From NCBI GenBank assembly GCA_036924285.1, contig JAYKYS010000002.1, positions 43,849,501 through 43,913,500 of the forward strand: 64,000 nucleotides of DNA, given 5' to 3'. Made by a program: the position numbers and the translations under genes. The stretch's first letter is position 1; each line of letters starts with the position of its first letter. Origin of the DNA: Asterella californica. Its lineage: Eukaryota; Streptophyta; Marchantiopsida; Marchantiales; Aytoniaceae. Of the stretch, positions 46,600-59,050 are shown piece after piece. Under the pieces are notes generated by a model, which was not told the DNA's origin, did not search any database, and saw nothing but the letters and a program-made list of their open reading frames with translations.

Positions 46600-49500
46600 A
46601 AGCCCTCGGTCCCTAATTGTATATCAAGTGAATAGGCATCCCCAACGGTTAGAGATAAGCGAGAGCAAGAGGTCGAGAAGAATAATATGATATTGGATTT
46701 ATGAGCGGACGTTGCGAGCTAATGTATAGTCGGAAGCACATGTCTTTCTCATAAGACTGGTTTCGTGACATATTAGACCACTACAACAAACTTCTTTTCT
46801 CGGCCCTTCATGTCTTGTTGTGGCTCTGATAAGCATAAGCACGAATAAACATGCATGTTAAGGCGTAAAAACACATATACATTGTAACTGAACAGATAGA
46901 AATAAAGTGTTAGTACACTATATATACTTCCAGTATATATAGAGGACTACATCTGGAGTGGTAGTAGACTCGTTTTGGTTCTTCATCCGACCAAGTCGAC
47001 TAGTTCTCTTCCATTCACTCGCTTAATTATCTTAATGTTTCTTCTTCTTCCGTGTTGCAAACGGTCAGCTCTTGATCCGTCGCTCAAAGATCTCGCTGGT
47101 CGCAACTTGCGCTTGTTGTGTTCCTTAGCATGGTCGTCAAAATGTTGCTCGTGATATACACTAGTACGTCATAATCTCTTATAAACAGATCCAAACGTTC
47201 ATACAACATGATATTCAGACATGGTAGACAAGTTTCTCTCAAAATTATAAATCCCTTATATACAAAAGTTTCCTTATAGACTTGATTGATAAATCGAAGA
47301 ATGTGATCCTCATAGACAAGGCTCCTTATATAGTAGTCGTTAAGCAACATGTGGTTAGACTGTTATACCAAGATCAAGACTAACTATCGAACGATCGGAT
47401 ATATCAACAATCCGTAAAGACAGTAATCCTGAATAATCTATATCCGATTATAACTTACATATTTACAACACATATTCGTACAATCCTTCCGTATCTATCT
47501 GGATTAACTTCCGTAACTGCCCATATTATACTTCTTGATGATACCTCTTGATGCTCCTCTAGAATTCATATGTGAAGACTAAGATAAGAGAGTTCAGCGA
47601 GATAATTCCAATGGAAAGATAACAACATTTATATGCTATATATGCTATAGCATATATGCTATGGGCACTTGGCATTTGATGTGGAACTGTATCGAATTCA
47701 ACATTTCTGATTGTTAGCTGCTCATTACATTATGCGAGGTATTCTTCATAATCCTGACAGATGTTAAAGAGTTCCTCGGTACAAGTAGTGATCATAGTTA
47801 AATTTTGAGTTGCATGTTACTATCAAAGAGCACTACCTCCGCATAGGTCCGACCTCCAGTATACCATGTGAAATAACAACGCATATAATAAAACATTCAT
47901 ACAAGGAACACACATAGTAACGTCAAGACAACAAGAAACGTCATTCAGCTACCATATCTGGTGAAAGTCATCATACTTCTCTTTATCTCATTACTTGGAT
48001 CTTATATACCAGAATTTTCCTATCTCTTTCGAGACGATCCATATATATATACAAATGTTCCATGCAAGAGTAATTATGTACATTTCAAAATTGAACATGA
48101 AAATAACAAAGATAATGTAAACTACAATTAACTTCAGTGATTAAAAGTATCATAGTGTCTGATAAATAGTAAAATTTATAACCTTTATGATATTTTTAGT
48201 TATTAGTGCATAATATGTAATTATTTAACATCTAAAATATACTTTTATGCATTATTGAATAAGAATTCAATAAAAAACTATTGGTCATCAGAAAAACTAA
48301 ACAAAATATTTGATGAATAAATAACTCTCAATCATCGAAACTTTAAGTATTTAAGTGAATCTAAATATGCTGAAAAAGCAATCATTTGAGATCATCATTA
48401 CTACAATTTTAATTTTCTTTAGAATATAATATTTATACACAATGAACTCTCAACCATGGAGACTTAAAATACTAAACATACAAACATACAAGATAAAAAA
48501 CACTCTCAATCATCGAGCGCGGTCTTCACATTCCATGAAGTAGATAATTTTTTATCATCAAGACGATATCGACTTTCTCTTTCATAAATAAATCAATCAT
48601 TGAGATCATAAGATATGATCTCATCATTTCATTTTAGTAAAAACATTGAAAAAGAAAAACTAACTCTCGATCATCGAGAGCAATCTAGACATCAGATTGT
48701 ATGCAACGTCATTGTGTGTGAATGACAATAAACTTCCAATATGTCTTTTCTTACTTACGATAAGTTCATCTAGAAGGAAGTCTCTGCTTCACACGAACTA
48801 ACTCTCTCTCATATGACTTCACAACATACACTTTCAACACTTGAGTGAAAGTAATACATGGTTCATCCCAACACCTTCTGAGATACATACAACTGTATAA
48901 ATTTGAGTGTTTGTAACTCTTCATGTAACGCACTTTGAAACTAATTGAAGAACTGACGATTATGTTTGTATAGATGACACTTTCAAAAATCACTTTCTTA
49001 TGATTAGTTTATGGATGTTCATGTGACATCCATCTCGATTATCAAGAGTAATCTTGATGATCGATTTCAAACTCTATTAAATTTTATAAAACCAAGTCAT
49101 CCATATACGTTATAAAGACTATTGTTACATTAGATTATACTCAAATCATCCAAAGATCATAATAAGTCCTAATAGCATATTGTGCAATGTTCCTCATGAA
49201 TGTTTACATACTTTGATAATAATCCAAGACCTTAATTGTCAAAGTGAAGAAACTGAACCAAACGTGGAAAAATTATAAACATAACAAAGTTTAAACACTT
49301 TAAGCATGAACTTTGGATGTTGATAGTAAATTATCATAGATGTCGAGGGTTGAAATATTTTCAATATATTCTCAAGAGTTATACATACTGCATTGCATGC
49401 CTACATGCCAAGTGGTTGACCTCCATTGAAAGTCTTATGGAAGGTGGATTCGATATCCCAGTCATGTGTTTTAAGGTTGGTTACATGGTTTTATCATATT

Positions 49501-50480
49501 TGGACAAAGACAATATATCTTGTATTGATCTCCATTCGAAGAATTGCTTCTACACATATTATAAAGGATGTCTTCCTTGTTCTCTATTCGAAATGTTAAC
49601 CTCTTTGACTTCAAGATTGTGGATTCTTAAACTTGTCAATGTCTTGGGCTTATTGATGCTTTCGGGATATGCTTATTGATCTACATTCGATTATCATTTA
49701 GTTTTGTCTTGATGTCTTGTACGCGTCTCTTACTTACAGTACAAAATAAATAAGAAGTTGAAATATATATTTAACCTCAACCAGATATCACCGCATATTT
49801 GATGGATGACTCCACTTATTCTTTTCTTTTTTATTGAAGCATTTTGAGACATCTATGTTTTACCTAATACGAACTGAAAACCATCTACCAAAGGTTCAAA
49901 AGTTGATGTCATCTAACTCAAGATAAATACTGTCAGATACCAGAAAATAGTTTTGTAAACTTGTAAATTACATATCGAGAATAAGCGAGATGTGATAAGA
50001 AAATATTTTATATTTTCCAAGAAGAACAGATTTTTAGAATAAATACATTAGGAGGACTTGTCTAATCACAAATATATATATGGTAGAGAGAGCTTATAGA
50101 TGATGTGGTGTTTATTAAGTTTAGATAATTACTTGTAATAATATTGAGATTAAATGTAAAAACTATAAAACTGTATTTAAAATAACAACCTCGTCTATTG
50201 TTACTCAAGTCGTACGGTGGCAAATACAGTCTCATGGTTGAAATTTGCGGACTTCTCGGTTTTGGACCATCTGGTCAAGAAACTATAATGCTAATTGGGC
50301 TGGAAAGCAAGTGAAGGTGTGGAAGGGGAAAAAGTTACTTTGAAGGAAGAAGGAGATGGATGCATGACATGTGTGATGAAAGAGGAGTTTTGAACTTCCT
50401 TTCTCCTTAATCTTTATTCTCCATGAAAGCATAATCTTCCAAGTTTGTATAACCATGTATATGTCTGCATGTTTGTGTAC
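46600..50480. other. AT-rich intergenic DNA with a diffuse repeated motif
   Basis: No convincing gene. A palindromic TATATGCTATAGCATATA run is at 47635-47660. From about 48320 to 48700 the phrase CTCTCAATCATCGA recurs several times in varied form. Part of 49380-49440 (TGCATTGCATGCC...CCAAGTG) resembles 57220-57270. The 120-codon ORF at 49317-49679 has no recognisable family. Confidence 0.5.
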
Positions 50481-50484
50481 TTCG

Positions 50485-50715
50485 TTGCATTATCACCTCT
50501 TCCAAGTTCGGAAGAGGTGATATATGCAAACTGTATTAATTTATTCACTAACCCTTCCAGAAGGAAGGGTTAGTGAATAAATTAATAATACACAAAAGAT
50601 AATATTTTTGTCGGTTGGAGCCAGCAGCTTTATACGAGGACTGAGATATCTTCCCAGTCTCTACTTATGGGTTTTCATGTACAGACAGTCACCATGTGTA
50701 CAATAGGAAATCTAG
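50485..50715 (+). repeat. Hairpin-family copy 3 (A hairpin, B hairpin, tail)
   Basis: Hairpin A: arms 50491-50503 and 50510-50522, 13 bp and perfect. Hairpin B: arms 50534-50558 and 50563-50587, 25 bp and perfect. The tail includes CTCTACTTATGGGTTTTCATG. This is the most complete copy. Confidence 0.8.
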
Positions 50716-50984
50716 TTTATTTATAGATTATAAATTTAACAATTTAACTTTTACTGTTTAAAGAAGATATTAAATTTAACTCAAGTACGTATGTTACCAG
50801 TTGAATACCAGCTTGCATAATCACCTCTGGAACAGTTCGGAGGTTCCTAGCACGGAGACTTTTAAACTTGTGCTTTTAAACTTGTCACCTCTAGCCAGCT
50901 CCAAGCCAGTTATTTTTGCTTATTTTCAGTAACTATGTTAACTTTTGTCATTTTCCTTTTGTTTGGCAAAAGGGGAGTTTGCAT

Positions 50985-51190
50985 GCATATTCACCTCACC
51001 TCAAGTTCGGAAGTGGTGGAATATACATACTCTCTAATTAATGCACTAACCCTTTCGGTTAGAAGGGTTAGTGCATTAATTAAAGACACTTGAATTGAGT
51101 ACTATTTACTGATTTACGTGAAAAAGTTTTATAGAAACCAAGCATACGCTATGTTCACTGTACTTAAAGTATATACCAGTCAACACCCAG
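50985..51190 (+). repeat. Hairpin-family copy 4 (A and B hairpins)
   Basis: The A hairpin is imperfect (50985-51024, around CAAGTTCGGAAG). The B hairpin has perfect 20-bp arms at 51035-51054 and 51063-51082. Confidence 0.75.
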
Positions 51191-51282
51191 ATGTCCAACC
51201 GAAAACAAGCCCCGTAAGTTAAGAATTTTAAATTTAGTCATCTAGACAATTTAGCCTTCTGTCCTTTTGATGTTTATCTGGA

Positions 51283-51472
51283 CCTTCTATTCATCTTTTG
51301 TTCTTAGTTTGTCTATTAATCACTTCACGTACAGAATTGTAGTCTGCAGGAATATAATCTCCAGGATATAGATAGCACATTCTATTCATCTTTTGTTCTT
51401 AATCTGTCTATTATTTACTTCACATATTGAATTGTAGTCTGCAGCAATATAATCTCCAGGAACATAGTAGTT
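51283..51472. repeat. 95-bp tandem duplication
   Basis: TTCTATTCATCTTTTGTTCTTA starts both copies (51285 and 51380), and both end near AATATAATCTCCAGGA. Confidence 0.85.
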
Positions 51473-52600
51473 GACAGCCAACCATTTTTGATATTTTTCT
51501 CTTAAACCAAAGATTGTCTTTTTCTTTCCTTGAACCAAAACGTGACTTTGGATGTATATTAGGGGTGTCAAAGTTTAGAAGAAAGATTCTTCAACGGCTG
51601 AGAGGTAACTGGACGTAAAATTATCACCGGTAAGTTTGTATATATCCGCGGCTCATTCTAGATCGCGCCTGAGATTGAACATCAAGATTTTATCATTGAT
51701 TATTTTTTCGTTTCTACACTCAAGATAAGTACTCAGAGTAGCAGAGAATCCATTGCAAAAAGAATCAGAAGAAACCAGTAAATAGCTGTTAAGAAAACAC
51801 TGGCCGCAGTGTTGCCGAATCCGTAACTCACGCCCGCGACTCCCAAAATATGTCAGAGATTCTTTAACTTTGACACCCCCTATTCTCCATGAAAGCATTT
51901 GTGTTTGCTTCGAAGTGTGTCGAACATGTTTGCTCGCTCTTGATGCATGCGAGGAACCTTGTACCTTCGAAAACCAATAAGAAAACATTTTGGCATCAAC
52001 CACCATGAGATAATGATATTATGTTACACATACAAGAGTAACATTTAAATTTCAGGATTAACTCCTGGACATCTCTTTCTTAATTCAAAATTGTCATCAT
52101 TACTCTATTGTGACTCATTGTCAAGTCAATTTTCAAATGTATTTATAAATGTATTTCTATGTTATTGCTGTGAAGAATAAACTTTAACCTTCATATCTAA
52201 AATACTTTTGTTGATACAATATGCTTGTAAGAATAGAATCCGTTAATCAAAGATTGAAATCAAAGCTCCCCAAGAGTTTTACACTTTATAATTTACTTGA
52301 AAATTAATTATTGAGTATTGATTAAAAACCATATAAAACAAATTATTGTTTTTCTTAACAAAACAATATCTTCTCTCTAACATAGACTACTTCTGGAGAA
52401 AAAGAGTTTCTCTCTTTTACTTTTATATCCGTAACTTAGGTTTAAATAATCTGAAATTGGATAACTGTCGTAATCCTCAAGTAAATATAGCTCTCACTGT
52501 GCTATTGCATATTAGTCTCACCTTGCCTTTTCAATTCCAACATAAGAAGGAAATTTGAGAAATCAACTATTCATGTTCGTGGAGCTATGCTATATGAGGG
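51473..52600. other. Intergenic, no gene recognised
   Basis: The only long minus ORF (51653-52006) has no recognisable domain or splice context. Confidence 0.5.
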
Positions 52601-52610
52601 GAAGTGCTAC

Positions 52611-52681
52611 AAATTACGTCCACTCATATTAAGAGTGGACGTAATTTTCCACTGTTTTCATATTAAGTGTGGACGTAATTT
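52611..52681. repeat. 15-bp hairpin plus an extra half-copy
   Basis: AAATTACGTCCACTC (52611-52625) pairs with 52633-52647. The right half, CATATTAAG.GTGGACGTAATTT, recurs at 52659-52681. Confidence 0.85.
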
Positions 52682-52957
52682 ATAATGAGATTCTACAGAT
52701 CGAGTGAGTTTGCACTTGTCTTTATATTTGCTAATAACAAAAGACATCTAAAAAGACCCCAGTTCTCCAATATAAAAGGTGCATTTTAAAAATCGTACGT
52801 TTTCTCATCTGACTTTAATGTTTACAGGTCTAATTTACTTATCATGGTGTAAACTATATATCTACTTTCCGATTTCTTTAATTGCGTGCCGTCCATGTAA
52901 ACCCAGCGGCTGCTAAACTTCAAGTCCAAGCAAGATAGGCCTGTGGGACGTAGGAGG

Positions 52958-53478
52958 GTTTAAACCCTACCGTCTTCCCCCGAACATAACGTACATACGT
53001 TATGTCTAGGTATAACGTACAATTTTTGTTTTATTCAAATATAACGCACAGTGTCTTCTATACGAAGCCAAAATTAATTTTTTTACAAAAACTATCTGTA
53101 TCAGCGTATGATGAAAAACTATTTCATTACTCATCAGATTCACTGATTCAATTAGAATATGTTAAGTGTCTACTATAGTCACATGGATAAACATGTTGCG
53201 GTATATTAAAACTCAGAGTTGATCTACTATGATAAAATATTGCAACCCAATATTTTAGAAGCAACATGTTACTCTATAATATATAACTCATTGTACATGT
53301 GTGGAATTTTCTCTCTGAATAATATAAATGTGTTTTTCTTATATACAACATACTGTGCGTTGTATTTAATGTACGTTCTATTGGATTGAAAATTTAACTT
53401 CTAAAATATCAACTATAACGGAAAAGTTTAATACAAAGTATGTATGTTTTGTTCGGGGGCAGACGGTAGTCCTTTAAC
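52958..53478. mobile_element. MITE with about 40-bp terminal inverted repeats
   Basis: The left end 52958-52997 and the reverse complement of 53438-53478 share CTACCGTCT.CCCCCGAACA.AAC.TACATAC with few mismatches. Inner parts are also related: ACGCACAGT near 53045 is inverted near 53350. At 521 bp, AT-rich and without an ORF, it fits a non-autonomous DNA transposon. The superfamily is not assignable by eye. Confidence 0.75.
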
Positions 53479-53995
53479 AAGTTTCACTATAACCCAGATT
53501 TCGTACTTCTTATCAGATTTATTTACATTTATATTTTCTCGGAAGTATGAAGAGAAAGATTTAGTTCATCACGGGAGAGGAGAAAAGCGGTTCGCAAGCG
53601 CATATTTTTCCCCACGGCCTTGTACAGGTAACGTGGAGATGAAAAAACCGTTTATGAAATACCTGCGGACCGCTTGGATACCGCAGATTTAGCCATAAGG
53701 CACGCTTAAGGAGGGGAGGTTGCAGTGTAACATTATTTGTTTTTTATTGGGGCGTAGTGAAGCCAGGTTGCAATGTCAAATTATTCGATAGCCCACGGAA
53801 AGAAGCGGCGTTGGGGGGTCAAAGTCACGTCGACGGATCAAAGTTAAACTACTATATTAAAAAAATCTTAATTTAAATTTCTCTGTCAATGAAACACATG
53901 GATTCTTGAAATCACAAAGACCCATAAGCGTTGTGATTGTCTGGGAACCAGTCGCAATATAAGTCAAGTTGTTGTCAAAAATAAAATAAATAATG
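53479..53995. other. Intergenic with a recurrent 20-bp motif
   Basis: Holds the inverted copy (53608-53627) of the motif at 27799-27818 and a short repeated phrase, GGTTGCA.TGT.A.ATTATT, at about 53718 and 53767. Confidence 0.5.
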
Positions 53996-54085
53996 AAGCA
54001 TTAATTTAGAGCTAACCCTTCCTAAGAAAAGGGTTAGCTCATAAATTACGCCCATGTACACTTCTAAGTGTACATGGGTGAATAT
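53996..54085 (-). repeat. Hairpin-family copy 5 (B and A hairpins)
   Basis: B: arms 54003-54020 and 54029-54047, one bulge. A: arms 54051-54063 and 54066-54078, perfect (CCCATGTACACTT). The order B-A indicates minus orientation. Confidence 0.75.
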
Positions 54086-54254
54086 GCGTAGCAGTGGCGG
54101 TTCCGACCAGGGAGCGCAAACGGACAAGCGGGAACATCGGGATGTTAATAAACATCCCTCGATTAACTCTGGGAACCTTGAGAACTCTATTCGTTTAGTG
54201 TTATCTAGAAAATGTATAAACATTAAAAAGAAAAAGTTAAAAATTATATAATTG

Positions 54255-54540
54255 TTATATGTTAACTCATGCCTGGAAAGACGGAGAAGTCAAGAGAAAA
54301 CCCATAAGTACTGCGTGGGCTCCCGCGCTTCAGGAAGTAGAAGACCGGAGGACTGTAGTGATAGTTCCATTAACCAGGCGTGACAATTTAATTTACATCT
54401 AATCCTTCCTGCCGGAAAGATTATGTATAAATTAAATAATTCCCCCTCTTCTGAACTCAGAATAGGGTGAATATGCAGGCTTGCCTGGGTATTCACTGAA
54501 GTGTACATGGGTGAATATACAGCCTTGACTTGAAAGATGT
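54255..54540 (-). repeat. Hairpin-family copy 6 (tail, B, A)
   Basis: The tail begins GTTAACTCATGCCTGG and has ACCCATAAGTACTG. B is an imperfect hairpin (54385-54407 and 54416-54437, with AATCCTT/AAAGATT). An A-type segment with GTGAATATGCAGG follows, sharing AGTGTACATGGGTGAATAT with copy 5. Confidence 0.7.
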
Positions 54541-57500
54541 AAAAGTGCCTTAGTTCCCTCAAAATATTTAGGGTGAGGCAAAGCACATACTACATTGAAC
54601 ATTTGTTTTATACGTCATGTATGATGTTATATATTTTTTGACTTTTTATATGATGTTATAAATATTATTTATTGAAATATGTCACTGTATTGATTCATAG
54701 CATAAGAAAACAAAACTAAAGATGGTAGTTTGTTAAAATAATCATTTGATGCAACTAGAAATTCAATAAGTCGATATTAAAAATCATTTTCATTATTTAT
54801 ATGTAATTGATTTTTTACTATAAACTATTAAATGAGAAATTTTCAGCTCACTTACTTTTTTTCTTGTTATAATAAAAATTAATTCAATAGATTTTGTATA
54901 GTCTTTATTATTTTAACATTATTAATTAGTTTTATTTCTTTATGATCTATATTATACCACAAACGGTTTATAATAATTTTAATTGTACTTTTGAGAGTTC
55001 GTATGTTAATACTGGTTGAGTATTATTCATCGATGTTTTTTCATTTAAAATCCGACTCAAACGTTGTTTTGAAAGATAAGTTGAAGTAACCTGCGGAGCT
55101 TTCGTTATGCAGTCCGTCGTTTACTTGCTATTTGTTTGCTTCTCCTTAACTGTGCCTACGAATCTAATTTGATTTGGTTTTTAGAATTAATCAAACGAAT
55201 GTATGACAAGAAAACCCTGAACCTGCTTGGTCACAAGAGACCACGGTCAAACAACGTCGTGGGGCACGCGCGTATCCTTGAGGAGGACCCGACGCATGCT
55301 CCATGATGTGTTTGGTCTAGGATCTTAGTTGGGAGAAAAGCGTGCTCTAAAAGTATCCTAATCATACCGGACAAATAGTTTCTTGCGGCCAAATATATGC
55401 ATGTTACATAATGTTTAATATACATTAAGAAATAGATTTTTATTAGACTTTTCTACTACGAGAAGATTAAACGATAGACGTAGTATTAATTAACGTTTTG
55501 AGATACATAAAAGCTTGAAGACATGGACAAATTTAAAAATTCAATCTTTTTTGTAAAACAATGTGGATTTCACTACTATGAGATCAAAGGATAAGCATTA
55601 CCCAATGTGAGCAAATGGCCGAGTATTTTTGTTGACAAAAAATTAATAATCAAATTTCTTTAGACCTGAAAGAACAGAGTAGATCAGTGTATCCAACCTC
55701 CATTCACATGACATGGACGCAAGAATCCCTTGGAAGGAGGATCAGAGTCAAACTGTGATCAACTGAGTGAGAACTGCAACGGGTACTGCTTGATCTAATG
55801 CTATGGGTTGTTGTCTATATTTCTCAAGGTCTTTATTTCAGCTGTTGATTATGATTGTGTTTGTTAAATTTATTATGAATAACTTCTTGAATCTCACTAA
55901 ACCACATCTAGTTTGTAAATATACTAAAAGTGATGATAATAGCCTATCAAGCATAGAAGCGAGAAAAATTTGGTAGAGGAATTTTATGCTCTTGTTATGA
56001 TAGACGTCGAAGCATTTTGCTCTCTGGCAGAAGGAAAGAGTATAGGAGTGTTATGCAAAGTCTGAACTTACTGAATATTTGATGATAGCTCTCCAAATGT
56101 GCTCTTATCATCTTGCGAGTCCATATCTTCGATATTATGCACGCAAGGGGAATTAATATAGAAAAATAACATGATTAGTTGGCAGTTCCTTGGACCTAGA
56201 ACTCAAACTGTGACCAAAGATTTCAATCTCATATCATGGAAAACAAACACTTATGTATATTGTATTTTCAATATGTTTTACTAGACGTTTACATCTCTCT
56301 ATCAACAAATATATATAAGATGTAGTCAACATCTCTTAATGGTCCAAACAGAGTTTAAGGATTCCATTTGCAATCTACTACATTCAAACCATAACTTTAT
56401 AATAATTAGTATCTTTTTTCTAACTCTCCAAGGTTGAGACTTGAAGTAATTTCTGCTTATAGACAACACATATAAATACAACTTGAAGATGTACTTCGCA
56501 TCTTTTGATGATTGAGAGTTGAAGATCTTTTGATGATTGAGAGTTGAAGATCTTTATATACTACATTTCAAATTGTACAATATTCACTATAATACATTAA
56601 TTAGTTGATAACTTTTCTATGCAAACTCTTGATATTAGATATTTCTAGTTCAAGCCTTTTTGCTTTCTACACAAAACTTAGTATAAATATGAAATGTAAC
56701 TCACATCTTTCAATTGTCGAGACTTTCAGACATTGGAAAATTTACTTTCAACAGCTTACAGTCTAAAAAATGCAACAAATGATACATTTGGCACTCTAAA
56801 ATTTGCATGGTTGAGAACTAGACTTCAAGTTCAAACTTACTCCTTAGAATACAAATAAATTGAAGATGTATTTTCTTGATCTTTCCATGATCAAGACCTA
56901 AGTCATTTATCAATGTTAGACTTATGATGTAATGTCATATTTTTTGATTATAAAACTTTGCAAAATTAATTAGAAAATAATTCTTCTAAATTTAGATTAA
57001 AATGTAATATCAGTCTTCGATGCTATACAAGTGAATGAGTATTCACACAATTAATAACTTGTTTGATAATGATTTTACTTCTCACGAACATCCTACTATA
57101 CGGAGATGTCATGATGATATTACTTCCCGACAATAAACACTCTGTTCTCAGTAACGATATTTGTAACTCTTGATATCAAGATTATCAAATATTCTGATAA
57201 TCTCATCAACATTTCCACATGCCGCATGCATTGCATACCAAGTGTACTACTCTAGTTCCAATGAAGATAGAACTTTGCTTGGCAGATGAAAAACATGGCT
57301 TGTATCCTATGAGCTATTGCTTGAGAGTAACTTTCATTATTATTAAAAAATCATTAACGTAAAGTGAACAATAAATACAACAATTCTGCTGTGATATAAT
57401 ATATAATTGAATTATATTTTGCCATGCTATAATTCTGCAAATCTTTAATTACGTTGAACTAAAGCATGTAATTTTATTTGATTCAGATATCACGAATGAC
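54541..57500. other. AT-rich intergenic DNA
   Basis: No gene recognised. Motifs such as GATGATTGAGAGTTGAAGATC (56505-56553, tandem) are the inverse of the CTCTCAATCATCGA phrase near 48.5 kb, suggesting decayed copies of one repeat. Confidence 0.5.
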
Positions 57501-57552
57501 TAATATATATGCATGCCAACTCGCTTTTGGAGTCAAGATGTAGAAGAAGACA

Positions 57553-58065
57553 TGTCGTGCGCATACACATCGCTACACAACATACATCGCTGTCAGAGAT
57601 ACATCACATTATACACATAACACATGAACGATGTCATACACATACACAAGTGTATCATAATGATAAAAGATATATACTCACTCCACCATGCCAACGGACA
57701 CTAAACAATCACTAAAGTCGAACCAAATCCACTATGTGCTCCCAGAGAATCCATATTGCACTCACCAAGACAATCCACCATAGCCAGGAGCTTGAAGGCT
57801 CAACTCGAAGAACTAAGACCTCCAACCCCTACTTGCGAAGTATACCCCTAGTGGGCTATCCCACCAACTCATCTTAACGGCACTAATGACCCTATCGGGA
57901 TTCGTCACTCCGCACTCGGTCAACTTAGCCGAGGTGCCAAATTGACGTGATAGCTGTCATACACATACACATCATTACACAAACATACATCGTTGTCAGA
58001 GGTACACCACACATACACATAACACATGGACGATGTCATACACATACACAAGTGTATCACACAAT
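57553..58065. repeat. About 107-bp direct repeat (two copies)
   Basis: A unit with ACACATACACATC...GATGTCATACACATACACAAGTGTATCA occurs at about 57553-57660 and 57955-58063, separated by about 300 bp. Confidence 0.85.
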
Positions 58066-58244
58066 CGCCTCCCTAACTGACGATTAAGTCCCAATAACTC
58101 CAGATAGCCTCATATCCCAACTACGTGATATACACCTTCATGGGTGCAAAGATCAGGAGGTCAGGTGCTACATCATCCCATCGTTAGTCGTCTGTCTGCA
58201 ATCCATACCACACAAAGATCTAATCGGTTGTCCATGCTATATAC

Positions 58245-58460
58245 ATCGAGGACAAACTCATCGTCAAGTAGGAACTACACTAAGAGTGGAGTCAAACATG
58301 ACATGTGCCAATCTCTCGGACAACCATCACACACCAACATACGGGCTGCTCCACCAGCAGACACACACAACATACACCTCAAGCCCGCACGTACAACTGC
58401 TAAGCTTGGGTCAACGGTATCATCAATGTTGGGAAGATGACATGGCGCACAATTACGCAC
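58245..58460 (-). pseudogene. Broken PHD finger
   Basis: The minus strand reads C-x2-C (CMLC, about 58368-58379), then LVCDGC, then WHMSCLTP, the first part of a PHD zinc finger (C4HC3). The frame stops, but after a one-base shift the final Cys pair (CPRC, 58243-58254) is present, with two TGA codons just ahead of it. PHD fingers read histone tails and also occur in some retroelement proteins. Here it lies in decayed mobile DNA and cannot be expressed. Confidence 0.65.
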
Positions 58461-58685
58461 ATGGTCCTTCCAAACAACACCATCACGGCTCTCTTACATG
58501 AGTACTCTGGAAGGTAACATCTCATGCACTCATAAAATAGTGCGTCTTGCGGTTACATCCAACATCGTCGGTGTAGTCTGCTGTAGATATATATAATCGT
58601 CAAGATGAAACATGCGAATCGATGATCGATAACCTCCTCCCTCGGATAGTCGCATATCGCAACCTGTCTCTATGCTGAGCAATTG

Positions 58686-58940
58686 CTAGGTTCTCAAAAG
58701 CCATGGACATAATATCTGAAATGTCTCTGCTCGTTGAGAACATGCTCTCACCCACATATCCGGATCATCAAGGTTCAACACCTTAGCAGAATCACGACGA
58801 ATGACCGAAGGTAGATTTTGGATCTCAACCATATAATAGAAAGTACGGTGAGAAGGAAGCTTGTCGGCTAAAACAGTAATCCATAGCCAACCATGATAAC
58901 TGCACATCCCAGTCTCCCAAGTGACCTTTCTACAAACCAT
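58686..58940 (-). pseudogene. Unassigned coding-like fragment
   Basis: This 84-codon frame has good codon texture (LPSHRTFYYMVEI, DDPDMWVRACSQRAE) and lies upstream of the PHD remnant on the same strand. I do not recognise a domain. It probably belongs to the same dead element. Confidence 0.4.
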
Positions 58941-59050
58941 ACTTGCGCAATCCTCTCTTCACCGTTGTCGTGTCGTGGACCGGCTCCTATCTGAAATTCA
59001 AACTTTGATGCAAACTTCGATGCTTGTCGCTCCAAAGACACTCATAAGAA

